Below are positions 34,293-43,061 of a stretch of 64,000 nucleotides of DNA, in pieces. The stretch comes from Burkholderia sp. OK233 (GTDB lineage: Bacteria > Pseudomonadota > Gammaproteobacteria > Burkholderiales > Burkholderiaceae), in NCBI RefSeq assembly GCF_900230185.1, contig NZ_OCSR01000001.1, forward strand, positions 3,844,001 to 3,908,000, in the 5' to 3' direction. Position 1 is the stretch's first letter. The number at the start of each line of letters is the position of its first letter. The notes beneath the pieces are model-generated. The model did not search any database, was not told the origin of the DNA, and saw nothing but the letters and a program-made list of their open reading frames with translations. The translations under genes and the position numbers were made by a program.

Positions 34293-34718
34293 CTACCTGA
34301 TGCGGCCGGCGAGCGCCGCCTTGACCTCGGGCGACGCGTGAAATGCGCCGAGCACCATCACCGATTCGATCGTGGCCGCCGCGAGTTCCGGCGGCACATC
34401 GGCTGCGATGCTGGCGAGGCCGAGCACATGAATGGCCAGTCGTTCGTTCGCGGCTTGAGCGGCTTCGAGGTCCTGCCTCGAAAAATGTTGCAAGCCGAGC
34501 ACCATCGCGCGCCGGGTCACCGTTTCCGTGACGACCTGCGCGTGTACGGCGAGCTGGTTGCGGATCGCCGTACGGATCAGGTCGGTGCGGTTCGAGTAAA
34601 AACCTTCTTCGACGAGTAAGTCGATCTGGCCCAGGTCGACCGGGCCGAGGTTGATGGTGATTTTCTCGGTCTCGCCGCCTTTGGGGCGGGAAGTGTCGAT
34701 GAGTTTGAGATTGGCCAT
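34293..34718 (-). CDS. Ribbon-helix-helix (CopG-like) DNA-binding protein
   Basis: A 141-aa protein. Residues about 15-55 (EKITINLGPVDLGQIDLLVE and SNRTDLIRTAIRNQL) fit the ribbon-helix-helix DNA-binding fold: one beta strand then two helices with the second starting N-R-T-D. The remaining 85 residues are helical and of unknown function. It precedes the PHB-depolymerase-type esterase on the same strand, 126 nt away, so it may regulate PHA genes. The family is probable, the target is a guess. Confidence 0.7.
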   Translation of the reverse strand: MANLKLIDTSRPKGGETEKITINLGPVDLGQIDLLVEEGFYSNRTDLIRTAIRNQLAVHAQVVTETVTRRAMVLGLQHFSRQDLEAAQAANERLAIHVLGLASIAADVPPELAAATIESVMVLGAFHASPEVKAALAGRIR

Positions 34719-34880
34719 TTCTATCCAGTGCGATATCTGGCTTGGAATCTTTATACCATCCAGTCAACATCCAATGGGATGGTTATACGCCCCATATCTT
34801 GCGGCGGTCAACCGTGAAATTGGGGGCCGGTAGCGGCAATGCGCGCTTCGCGTAAGTGAAATCCCTTAACGACACGTGCT

Positions 34881-34898
34881 GATGGTATCGCTACCATC
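34881..34898. promoter_or_regulatory. Upstream LacI-type operator
   Basis: GATGGTA-TCGC-TACCATC, an almost perfect palindrome (7+7 bp around 4). It shares TGGTA...TACCA with the operator at 34941-34956, its centre about 59 bp away. Two such operators are typical for LacI-family repression by looping. The likely protein is the LacI-family product of the gene at 39039. Confidence 0.7.
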
Positions 34899-34940
34899 GG
34901 CGGCAATAAAGCGCTCGATGGCGTGCATTCATCGAACGTA

Positions 34941-34956
34941 ATGGTAGCGCTACCAT
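34941..34956. promoter_or_regulatory. Promoter-proximal LacI-type operator
   Basis: ATGGTAGC-GCTACCAT, a perfect 16-bp palindrome with a central CG of the LacI-family kind. It ends just before the Shine-Dalgarno of the IlvD/Edd gene and so lies over or just after the transcription start. It would block the promoter when bound. Confidence 0.75.
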
Positions 34957-34966
34957 GGAGATATCA

Positions 34967-36769
34967 GTGTCATCGAACCGAAAAACACCTGAGCAGCTTC
35001 GCAGCTATCGCTGGTATGGCGTGAACGACCTGCGCTCGTTCGGCCATCGTTCGCGCACAGCGCAAATGGGTTACCACCCGTCGGACTACATGGGCAAGCC
35101 GGTGATCGCTGTGGTCAACACGTGGAGCGAGATCAACTCGTGCCATACACATTTCAAGCAGCGCGTGGAAGAAGTGAAGCGCGGCATCTGGCAGGCCGGT
35201 GGGTTCCCCGTCGAAATGCCGGTGATGACGCTCGCCGAGCCGTTCCAGAAACCGACCACCATGCTCTATCGCAACTTCCTCGCGATGGAAACCGAAGAGT
35301 TGCTGAAGTCCTATCCGTTCGACGGCTGCGTGCTGATGGGCGGTTGTGACAAGACCACGCCCGGCCTGCTGATGGGCGCGATCAGCATGAACCTGCCAGC
35401 CATCTATCTGCCGGCGGGTCCGATGCTGCGCGGCAACTGGAATGGCCGCACGCTCGGCAGCGGCTCGGACACGTGGAAGTACTGGGCCGAGTTGCGCGCC
35501 GGCAAGATTACTGAAGAGGAGTGGAAGGGCATCGAGAGCGGTATCGCTCGCTCGCCGGGCCATTGCATGACGATGGGCACGGCGTCGACCATGACCAGCG
35601 CCACCGAAGCGCTGGGTCTGACGCTGCCTGGCTTCTCGTCGATTCCCGCTGTCGACTCGCGACACGCGCAGTTCGCCTCGCTGACAGGGCAACGCATCGT
35701 TGAGATGGTGTGGACCGATCAGAAACCGTCGGACATTCTGACCGCCAAATCCTTCGACAACGCGGTAACCACCGTGCTGGCGATGTCCGGCTCGACGAAC
35801 GCCATCGTCCACCTCGTTGCCGTGGCGCGCCGCGCCGGCATCGATCTGACCACGGCACGCTTTGATGAACTGGCGCGCATCACGCCGGTGATCGGCAATC
35901 TGCGCCCGGCGGGCCAGTACCTGATGGAAGACTTTTTCTACGCCGGTGGCCTGCGTGCGCTGCTGCTCGAGTTGGGCGAGCTGATCGACGGTTCGCAGAT
36001 GACGGTCAATGGCGCGACGCTCGGCGAGAACATTGCGGGTGCGGAAATTTTCGACGACGACGTGATCCGCAAGCGCAGCAATCCGCTCGTCGCCAGCGAC
36101 GGCCTCGCGGTGCTCACCGGCAATCTCGCGCCGGATGGCGCGGTGATCAAGCCCGCGGCGATGGAAGCGCATCTGCGGAAGCACCGCGGCCCGGCGGTGG
36201 TGTTCAAGGACTACGCCGACATGGCGGCGCGAATCGACTCGGAAGAACTGGACGTTAGCGCCGATTCGGTGATCGTGCTGCAACACGCGGGTCCGGTGGG
36301 CGCGCCCGGTATGCCCGAGTGGGGGCAGTTGCCGATTCCGCAAAAGCTGCTGAAGCAGGGTGTGCGCGACATGCTGCGCATTTCCGATGCGCGTATGAGC
36401 GGCACCAGTTACGGCGCGTGCGTGCTGCACGTTGCGCCTGAATCGTTCGTCGGCGGTCCGCTCGCGCTCGTCAAGGATGGCGACATGATCGAGCTGGACG
36501 TACCGGCCCGCCGTTTGCATCTCGAAGTCAGCGACACGGAACTCATGGCGCGCAAGGCCGCGTGGCAACCGCCCAAGCGGCCGTTCGAGCGCGGCTTCGG
36601 CGTGATGCATCAACTGCACGTGACGCAGGCCAACAAGGGCTGCGACTTCGACTTCCTCGAAGAACCGGTGAGCGCCAGTGCGCAGCAGACCCCGGCGCCC
36701 GTCACGCAGACGGAGCAAACCTCGCCGACCGCGCCGGACGCGACGCGCTCCGAGCCCGAAATTCACTAA
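34967..36769 (+). CDS. IlvD/Edd family sugar-acid dehydratase, probable L-arabinonate-type
   Basis: An iron-sulfur-dependent dehydratase of the IlvD/Edd family that would convert an aldonate such as L-arabinonate to the 2-keto-3-deoxy acid. Visible elements: the SEINSCHTHF and GGCDKTTPG cluster-binding Cys regions, SPGHCMTMGTASTM, and SDARMSGTSYG near the C-terminus. The GTG start at 34967 is preferred: GGAG at 34957-34960 gives a 6-nt spacer, while the ATG at 34955 overlaps the operator. That gives 600 aa. The last about 35 residues are Pro/Thr/Ser/Glu-rich and not seen in the family core. The RraA-like gene, permease and LacI regulator that follow make a sugar-acid operon. Confidence 0.88.
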   Translation: MSSNRKTPEQLRSYRWYGVNDLRSFGHRSRTAQMGYHPSDYMGKPVIAVVNTWSEINSCHTHFKQRVEEVKRGIWQAGGFPVEMPVMTLAEPFQKPTTMLYRNFLAMETEELLKSYPFDGCVLMGGCDKTTPGLLMGAISMNLPAIYLPAGPMLRGNWNGRTLGSGSDTWKYWAELRAGKITEEEWKGIESGIARSPGHCMTMGTASTMTSATEALGLTLPGFSSIPAVDSRHAQFASLTGQRIVEMVWTDQKPSDILTAKSFDNAVTTVLAMSGSTNAIVHLVAVARRAGIDLTTARFDELARITPVIGNLRPAGQYLMEDFFYAGGLRALLLELGELIDGSQMTVNGATLGENIAGAEIFDDDVIRKRSNPLVASDGLAVLTGNLAPDGAVIKPAAMEAHLRKHRGPAVVFKDYADMAARIDSEELDVSADSVIVLQHAGPVGAPGMPEWGQLPIPQKLLKQGVRDMLRISDARMSGTSYGACVLHVAPESFVGGPLALVKDGDMIELDVPARRLHLEVSDTELMARKAAWQPPKRPFERGFGVMHQLHVTQANKGCDFDFLEEPVSASAQQTPAPVTQTEQTSPTAPDATRSEPEIH

Positions 36770-36786
36770 CTCCATCCAGGTCTTTC

Positions 36787-37521
36787 ATGAGCGCATCCGA
36801 CATCACCATCAGCGACGCCACACTCGAGCAGTTGCGCCACGTCAGCACGGCAACGCTGACCACGCAACTTTTCAAGCGCGGCTTGCGCAACGTATTTCTA
36901 CAAGGCGTCACACCGCTCGTGAAACCGGCGCCCGGTGCACCGAACGTCGTCGGCCCGGCATTCACGCTGCGCAACATCCCGGCACGTGAGGATCTCGACC
37001 ACGTCGGCGTGTTTCAGGACCCGGAGCATCCGCAGCGTAAAGCCGTAGAAACGGCGCCGCCTGGCAGCGTGCTGGTGCAGGACTGCCGTGGCGAACGCGC
37101 GGTTGCATCGGTCGGTTCGATTCTCGCGTTGCGTCTCGCGAAGCGCGGTGTGGCCGGCATGGTCTCGGATGGCCCCGTGCGCGACAGCGGCACGATCGCG
37201 GAACTGGGCTTGCCGCTCTGGTGTGCCGGCGCGAGCGCGCCGCTGAATCTGGCAAAACATCATGCGGTCGATATGAACGTACCGATTGCCTGCGGCGGTG
37301 TGCCGGTCTATCCCGGCGATATCGTCGTCGCCGATGTGGACGGTGTGGTCATCGTGCCGCGCGAAATGGCGACCGAAGTCGCACGCGACGCCACCGAGCA
37401 GGAGCAACTCGAAGTGTTCATCACGCAACGCATCGAAGAAGGCCGGCCGCTGCGCGGCACGTATCCGCCGAACGAGGAAACGCTGGCTGCTTACGCGCAA
37501 TGGCGCACACAAAAACAATAA
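36787..37521 (+). CDS. RraA/HMG-CHA-aldolase family protein
   Basis: A 244-aa protein of the RraA/4-hydroxy-4-methyl-2-oxoglutarate aldolase family. The conserved DGPVRDSG at residues 128-135, with Arg132 and Asp133, is the aldolase active-site motif, and the GDIVVADVDGVVIVP segment near residue 200 is family typical. It starts 17 nt after the dehydratase and is probably cotranscribed. In this operon it may cleave the 2-keto-3-deoxy sugar acid made by the dehydratase. RNase E inhibition, from which the name RraA comes, is not implied by the context. Confidence 0.82.
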   Translation: MSASDITISDATLEQLRHVSTATLTTQLFKRGLRNVFLQGVTPLVKPAPGAPNVVGPAFTLRNIPAREDLDHVGVFQDPEHPQRKAVETAPPGSVLVQDCRGERAVASVGSILALRLAKRGVAGMVSDGPVRDSGTIAELGLPLWCAGASAPLNLAKHHAVDMNVPIACGGVPVYPGDIVVADVDGVVIVPREMATEVARDATEQEQLEVFITQRIEEGRPLRGTYPPNEETLAAYAQWRTQKQ

Positions 37522-37590
37522 TGCGTTGAGGCTGTTTCGATTCATCGCATAGCCATTGTTCGCGCGAACGGCGCGAGCGCAGGAGACACA

Positions 37591-38916
37591 GTGAATATCA
37601 CGACACCGGCGATCGACGAATCGCGTCTGATCAACCGCCTGGCACTCCGTTTGATGCCGCTGCTCGGCTTGCTCTATCTCGTTGCTTACATCGACCGCTC
37701 CAATATCAGTTTTGCCAAGCTGCAGATGCTCGGGAGTCTCGGGCTTTCTGAAGTCGCGTACGGGTTAGGCGCATCGCTGTTCTTTATCGGCTATCTGCTG
37801 TTCGAAGTGCCGAGCAATGTGTTGCTGCACAAGTACGGCGCGCCACGCTGGATGGCGCGCATCATGTTCACGTGGGGCGTCGTCACGATTCTTCTCGCGT
37901 TCACGCAGAATGCGACGATGTTCTACGTGCTGCGTTTTCTGCTCGGCGCGTCGGAAGCGGGCTTGTATCCGGGCGTGATCTACTACCTGACTTTGTGGTT
38001 TCCGTCGCGGCATCGCGTGCGCATGCTCGGCTACTTCACCGTCGGCAGCAGTCTGGGCAACATGGTGGGTGCGCCGATCTGCGGCTGGTTGCTCGACAAG
38101 GGCGGCCTCGCGGGACTGCATGGCTGGCAGCTCGTGTTCATCGTCACCGGCCTGCCGTCGATTCTGCTGACCTTCGTCGTGCTGTTCCTGCTGCCGGCGT
38201 CGCCGTCACAAGCGAAATTTCTCTCCGCCGACGAAAGACAATGGCTCGCCGACACGCTCGACGCGGAACGCGCGCAAATGAAGGGAAATTACACCGGTCA
38301 TTCCTCGCTGCTGAGCGTGCTTACGGAGCCGCGTGTGATCGGCATGGCGCTGTACTACATGATGCTGTCGATATCCGTCTACGGTGTGAGCTACTGGTTG
38401 CCGACGCTGGTGAAGGGCTTCGGCGTCAGCAATACGACCAACGGTTTGCTGAACATCATTCCATGGCTGATGGCGACGATCGTGCTGGCGTGGCTGCCGT
38501 CGAAGCTGCGCGGCGGCAATCGCGCAATCGTCGCGATGCTGGTGGCCGCGCTGCTTGGTGTCGCTTGCTTCCTGAGCGCCGTGTTTCTGCCGACCAACGC
38601 GCTGCGTTTTGCCGCGCTCTGTTTCGGCGCGCCTTGCATGTATTTGCTGATCCCGTGTTTCTGGACGCTGCCGCCGAAGTTCCTGTTCGGCGCGCGCGCC
38701 GCAGCCGGGATTGCGGCGATCAATTCGCTTGGCAATATCGGCGGCTTCATTGCGCAGAATCTGGTGCCGTGGGTGCGGCAGACCACGGGCAGCGTGAAGG
38801 CGCCGATGCTGATTCCTGCGACCTGCCTGCTGGTGTTCGCCGTCATCACCTTGCTGATCCTGCGCCGCAATCGAGGTGCTCGCATCGCGCAAAGCCATGT
38901 GCCCGTGGCCGAGTAA
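37591..38916 (+). CDS. MFS permease, anion:cation symporter (ACS) type
   Basis: A 441-aa permease with 12 helices, GTG start and strong AGGAG at 37581-37585. It contains the ACS-family signature YIDRSNISFAKLQMLGSLGLS in part (shown in short: YIDRSNISFAKL) and GLYPGVIYYLTLWFPSRHR, typical of hexuronate, galactonate and phthalate permeases. It would import the sugar acid that the neighbouring dehydratase consumes. It is the third gene of the operon. Confidence 0.88.
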   Translation: MNITTPAIDESRLINRLALRLMPLLGLLYLVAYIDRSNISFAKLQMLGSLGLSEVAYGLGASLFFIGYLLFEVPSNVLLHKYGAPRWMARIMFTWGVVTILLAFTQNATMFYVLRFLLGASEAGLYPGVIYYLTLWFPSRHRVRMLGYFTVGSSLGNMVGAPICGWLLDKGGLAGLHGWQLVFIVTGLPSILLTFVVLFLLPASPSQAKFLSADERQWLADTLDAERAQMKGNYTGHSSLLSVLTEPRVIGMALYYMMLSISVYGVSYWLPTLVKGFGVSNTTNGLLNIIPWLMATIVLAWLPSKLRGGNRAIVAMLVAALLGVACFLSAVFLPTNALRFAALCFGAPCMYLLIPCFWTLPPKFLFGARAAAGIAAINSLGNIGGFIAQNLVPWVRQTTGSVKAPMLIPATCLLVFAVITLLILRRNRGARIAQSHVPVAE

Positions 38917-38962
38917 ATCTCCTCTTGCCGCTTTCGCGCGCAGCGCACCGCTTGAATTGAAT

Positions 38963-38981
38963 CGCGGGTCGTCTACCCGCG
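38963..38981 (+). terminator. Short hairpin after the permease gene
   Basis: CGCGGGT-CGTCT-ACCCGCG forms a 7-bp stem 46 nt after the permease stop and 57 nt before the regulator start. No U-tract follows, so a terminator or attenuator function is uncertain. Confidence 0.3.
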
Positions 38982-39038
38982 GCGGACGGCGGGCCGCAGT
39001 CTACAATAGCCGCGATCCATCACTCCACTCACCGCGCC

Positions 39039-40109
39039 ATGCCGAATCACAAGCCGCCCGCCGCTGCCAGCTCTGACGTACCGGAAGCGGCGACGGCGCC
39101 AGCGAAACGGTTGCGGGGCGGCCCCAAGGGTCTGCGCATCACGGATGTCGCCGCGCAGGCGGGCGTCGCGCCGATTACGGTATCGCGGGTATTCAACAGT
39201 CCGGAGACGGTGGCGCCTGAAACGCTCGAACGCGTGCGGCAAGTGGTGCAAAAGCTCGGCTATGTGCCTAATCGTCTCGCGGGCGGCTTGTCGTCGTCAC
39301 GCTCGCGCCTGATCGCCGCGATCGTGCCCACCATTGCCCACTCGCTGTTTTCCGAAACGATCCAGGTGTTCAGCGAGACGATGTCGCGTGCCGGTTATCA
39401 GGTGCTGCTGGCCCTGAGCGGCTACAGCGATTCGAGCGAAGAGGCATTGCTCGACGCGGTGCTGAGCCGGCGTCCGGAAGGCGTGCTGCTGACCGGTGTC
39501 GCGCATGCCGATTCGTTGCGCGAGCGCTTGCGCAACGTGGGCATGCCGATCGTCGAAACGTGGGACATGACCGAGACACCGATCGACATGCTGGTGGGCT
39601 TTTCGCACTATCAGGTCGGCGTGGCAGTGGCTGAGCATTTTCTGGCGCGTAACGTGCGGGCGCCGGGCCTTGTCTCCGCGAACGACGACCGCGCGCTCGC
39701 GCGCCGGGCCGGTTTTCGCGAGCGTCTTGCTCAAGCGGGTCTCAGTGAGATTGCCGAGGTGCTGGTGTCGCCCCCGAGCTCGGTTGCTGTCGGCAAGGCC
39801 GCATTGCCGACGCTGATCGAACAGGCGTCGGATCTCGACGCGGTGTTCTGCGGCTCGGATCTGCTGGCGATCGGCGTGCTCGGCGCAGCCAAACGCATGA
39901 GCCTGGACGTGCCGTCGCAACTTTCCATTTGCGGTTTCGGCGACCTCGAATTTGCGACTGAAACCACGCCGCAATTGACCACCGTGCGAGTCGACGGCAC
40001 GCGCATCGGCCTCACGGCCGCGCGATGCCTGCTGGACCGGTTAGCCGGCGTCGACAAGACCAGGGTGACCGACGTCGGATTTCATATCGTCGAACGCGAG
40101 ACGAGCTGA
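39039..40109 (+). CDS. LacI-family transcriptional regulator of the sugar-acid cluster
   Basis: A 356-aa LacI regulator. After a 33-residue variable N-terminus comes the HTH ITDVAAQAGVAPITVSRVFN with the hinge helix LSSSRSRLIAAIVPT. The periplasmic-binding-like effector domain ends with TPQLTTVRVDGTRIGLTAARC. The two LacI-type operators before the dehydratase gene fit this protein. It presumably responds to the sugar acid or its intermediate. The permease and regulator genes are close but may have separate promoters. Confidence 0.92.
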   Translation: MPNHKPPAAASSDVPEAATAPAKRLRGGPKGLRITDVAAQAGVAPITVSRVFNSPETVAPETLERVRQVVQKLGYVPNRLAGGLSSSRSRLIAAIVPTIAHSLFSETIQVFSETMSRAGYQVLLALSGYSDSSEEALLDAVLSRRPEGVLLTGVAHADSLRERLRNVGMPIVETWDMTETPIDMLVGFSHYQVGVAVAEHFLARNVRAPGLVSANDDRALARRAGFRERLAQAGLSEIAEVLVSPPSSVAVGKAALPTLIEQASDLDAVFCGSDLLAIGVLGAAKRMSLDVPSQLSICGFGDLEFATETTPQLTTVRVDGTRIGLTAARCLLDRLAGVDKTRVTDVGFHIVERETS

Positions 40110-40182
40110 CGCTCCTGCTGTTGCCGGATAAACCGGAGCTGGCAATCTGGCACACGGACGAGGAGGGTCAGGACGATGACGA

Positions 40183-41652
40183 CTACATCAGCACAATGTC
40201 GTACTGTTCCTGGCTCAAATTCGACTCTACCTGCAACGACACCGGCTTGCCGATGAAATCCATCAGCATCGCCAGATGCTGCGACTCTTCCTCAAGAAAC
40301 AGATCGATCACCTGCTGCGACGCCACCACGCGGAACTCGCGCGGATTGAACTGACGCGACTCGCGCAGAATTTCGCGCAGCACGTCATAGCACACCGTGC
40401 GCGACGTCTTGACCTGCCCCTTGCCCTGGCAAACCGGGCAGGGCTCGCACAGCACATGCGCCAACGATTCACGCGTACGTTTGCGCGTCATCTCCACGAG
40501 TCCAAGCTGCGAGAAACCATTCACGGTCACGCGCGTGCGATCGCGCGACAACGCTTTCTTCAACTCACCAAGCACCTGATCGCGATGCTCGATGTTCTCC
40601 ATATCGATGAAGTCGATGATGATCACGCCGCCCAGATTGCGCAGCCGCAATTGCCGCGCGATGGTGTGCGCGGCTTCGAGGTTGGTCTTGAAGATCGTAT
40701 CGTCGAAGTTGCGCGCGCCGACGTAGCCGCCGGTGTTCACGTCGATGGTGGTCATCGCTTCGGTCTGGTCGATCACCAGGTAGCCGCCCGACTTCAGATC
40801 GACGCGGCGTGACAATGCGCGCTGGATTTCCGCCTCGATGTTGTACAGATCGAAGAGCGGCCGCTCGCCGGTGTAGTGATGCAGCTTCGACGACACCGCC
40901 GGCGTGAACTCCGCCGCGAAGTCGGCGAGCATCTGATAGGTCTCGCGCGAGTCGACCTGAATACGCGAGGTCTCGTCGTTGACGAAATCGCGCAGCACCC
41001 GTTGTGCGAGATTCAGGTCCTGATACAGCAGACTGGTGGGCGGCATGCGCTGACCCTGGGAGATGATCGTCGCCCACGTCTTGCGCAGATACGCGACGTC
41101 GCCGGCCAACTCTTCGCTGGTTGCATCTTCCGCGATGGTCCGGACGATGTAGCCGCCCTTTTCATCAGCGGGCAGCACGGCGGTCAAACGCGCACGCACA
41201 GCTTCACGTTCGGCTTCGCTCTCGATCTTCTGCGAGATGCCGATGTGCGGCTCCTGCGGCAGATACACGAGCGTGCGCCCGGCGATACTCACCTGCGTGG
41301 ACAGCCTGGCACCCTTGGTGCCGATCGGATCCTTCACGACCTGCACCATCAGCGTCTGACCTTCGAAGACGATTTTCTCGATGGGCTGATGCGGCGTTTG
41401 ATGCTGCGGTTCGCCCGCAATGCGCGGATGCCAGATGTCCGCTACGTGCAGGAACGCGGCGCGTTCCAGACCGATGTCGATGAAGGCGGATTGCATGCCC
41501 GGCAACACGCGGACGACTTTGCCGAGATAGACATTGCCGACGCGTCCCCGCGACAGCGTTCGTTCGACGTGAAGTTCCTGGACGGCGCCTTGCTGGACGA
41601 GCGCGACGCGCGTTTCCTGCGGCGTGACATTGATCAGGATTTCTTCATTCAT
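40183..41652 (-). CDS. rng: Ribonuclease G
   Basis: RNase G is a 5'-end-dependent endoribonuclease that matures 16S rRNA and degrades mRNA. The 489-aa protein starts MNEEILINVTPQETRVALVQ, has the S1 domain (VYLGKVVRVLPGMQSAFIDI), the active-site region DQTEAMTTIDVNTGG, IIIDFIDME, and the zinc-link region CEPCPVCQGKG. Its length fits RNase G and not RNase E, which has a long C-terminal scaffold. It follows maf on the minus strand by 9 nt, as in many proteobacteria. Confidence 0.96.
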   Translation of the reverse strand: MNEEILINVTPQETRVALVQQGAVQELHVERTLSRGRVGNVYLGKVVRVLPGMQSAFIDIGLERAAFLHVADIWHPRIAGEPQHQTPHQPIEKIVFEGQTLMVQVVKDPIGTKGARLSTQVSIAGRTLVYLPQEPHIGISQKIESEAEREAVRARLTAVLPADEKGGYIVRTIAEDATSEELAGDVAYLRKTWATIISQGQRMPPTSLLYQDLNLAQRVLRDFVNDETSRIQVDSRETYQMLADFAAEFTPAVSSKLHHYTGERPLFDLYNIEAEIQRALSRRVDLKSGGYLVIDQTEAMTTIDVNTGGYVGARNFDDTIFKTNLEAAHTIARQLRLRNLGGVIIIDFIDMENIEHRDQVLGELKKALSRDRTRVTVNGFSQLGLVEMTRKRTRESLAHVLCEPCPVCQGKGQVKTSRTVCYDVLREILRESRQFNPREFRVVASQQVIDLFLEEESQHLAMLMDFIGKPVSLQVESNLSQEQYDIVLM

Positions 41653-41661
41653 GGTGTTATT

Positions 41662-42291
41662 TTAGAAGTCGATGCGCGCTGCACGCAGGAGGGCAGCGGT
41701 TTCAAAAAGCGGCAAACCCATGATACCTGAATAGGACCCGTCGATATGCTCGATAAACTCCGCGGCGCGTCCCTGCACACCATACGCGCCTGCCTTGCCG
41801 AGCGGCTCGCCGCTTGCGGCATAGCGGCGCACGGCGTTCGCTTGCAGTGCAGCAAAACGCACCTTCGATACCGATAGCGCGGCAGGCAGCAACGTGCCTT
41901 CCGCGTCGACCACCGCGATGGCCGTCAGCACTTCGTGATCGCGGCCCGCGAGACGCGTGAGCATCGCGACGGCATCGTCGGCGTCGACGGGCTTGCCGAG
42001 AATCGCGTCGTCGATCGTGACGGTTGTGTCGGCAACCAGGATCGGCCGGGCGGCATGGCCACCTGCCACGAGACGCGCGCGCGCAGCGTGTGCTTTCGCG
42101 ATGCAGACGCGCTGCACATAGTCGCGTGCCCGCTCGCCGGGTAGTTCGGCTTCGAGCGCTTCGGCATCTTCATCGGGACGCGGCAGGAGCAATTCGAAAC
42201 GCACGCCAAGCTGTTGCAGCAACTCCTGACGGCGCGGACTTTGGGAAGCGAGGTAAACGAACGGATGCAGCGAAGCGGCGGACGTTGGCAT
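41662..42291 (-). CDS. maf: Maf-like nucleoside triphosphate pyrophosphatase (YhdE type)
   Basis: A 209-aa house-cleaning pyrophosphatase that hydrolyses dTTP/UTP or modified nucleotides. The start LASQSPRRQELLQQLG is the Maf family signature, and ADTTVTIDDAILGKP and GAYGVQGRAAEFIEHIDGSYSGIMGLP follow in order. The rng neighbour matches the yhdE-rng order of E. coli. It precedes rng by 9 nt, so they are cotranscribed. Confidence 0.93.
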   Translation of the reverse strand: MPTSAASLHPFVYLASQSPRRQELLQQLGVRFELLLPRPDEDAEALEAELPGERARDYVQRVCIAKAHAARARLVAGGHAARPILVADTTVTIDDAILGKPVDADDAVAMLTRLAGRDHEVLTAIAVVDAEGTLLPAALSVSKVRFAALQANAVRRYAASGEPLGKAGAYGVQGRAAEFIEHIDGSYSGIMGLPLFETAALLRAARIDF

Positions 42292-42500
42292 GAACAGGTC
42301 TCGATGAGGCGGGTTGCGGCAATGCGCGAGGCGCGCGCGATGAGCTTGTCAGCCAGGCGACGCTCAGTGTGCCGAAGGACTCGATGAAAAGCGCGTCGAT
42401 CAACGTATCGATAAACGCGCCTACAAATGCGCACACAACGCGTCAATCAGCGCAGCCAACAGGACCAACAAACGCGCGATCCGTCCGCCGCCTCGTTCGC

Positions 42501-42971
42501 TCACACGCGGTGATAGGGATGATTTTGCGTGATGGTCCACGCGCGGTAAAGCTGTTCGGCGAGCAGCACGCGCACCATGGCGTGCGGCAGCGTCAGGCTG
42601 GAGACACGCAACAGCATATCGGCGCGCGCTTTCAGATCGGGATCGAGCCCGTCGGCGCCGCCGATCAGAAACGCCACGTCGCGGCCGTCCTGCTGCCAGC
42701 CAGGCAGGGCGCCGGCGAGCTGCATCGTGGTCCAATCCTTGCCGCGTTCATCGAGCGCGACGATGCGCGCGTTCTTCGGCAACGCGGCTTCGATTTTCTG
42801 CCGCTCGGCTGCCATCACGCTTTCGGCCGGACGCCCCGACGAACGTTGCTCGGGCTTGATCTCGCGCAGCTCGATGCGCAGCTCGGGCGGCATGCGTTTC
42901 GCGTATTCGTCGAAGCCGGTGGCGATCCAGTCCGGCATCTTGTGGCCGACGGCGAGGATGTGCAGTTTCAT
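42501..42971 (-). CDS. rlmH: 23S rRNA pseudouridine-1915 N3-methyltransferase RlmH
   Basis: A 156-aa SPOUT-fold methyltransferase. It starts MKLHILAVGHKMPDWIATGF, has EIKPEQRS, FLIGGADGLDPDLKARAD and the C-terminal RVLLAEQLYRAWTITQNHPYH, all family-typical. It methylates pseudouridine 1915 of 23S rRNA in the 70S ribosome. It lies downstream of rsfS in the conserved nadD-rsfS-rlmH order. Confidence 0.96.
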   Translation of the reverse strand: MKLHILAVGHKMPDWIATGFDEYAKRMPPELRIELREIKPEQRSSGRPAESVMAAERQKIEAALPKNARIVALDERGKDWTTMQLAGALPGWQQDGRDVAFLIGGADGLDPDLKARADMLLRVSSLTLPHAMVRVLLAEQLYRAWTITQNHPYHRV

Positions 42972-43061
42972 GACGGATGTAATCGGGGGCGCAATCGCTG
43001 CGATCGCGGACGCAAGCGCTGCCCATGCGTCGCGGACTTCAGCGGTTTGCCAGCCACGTAC

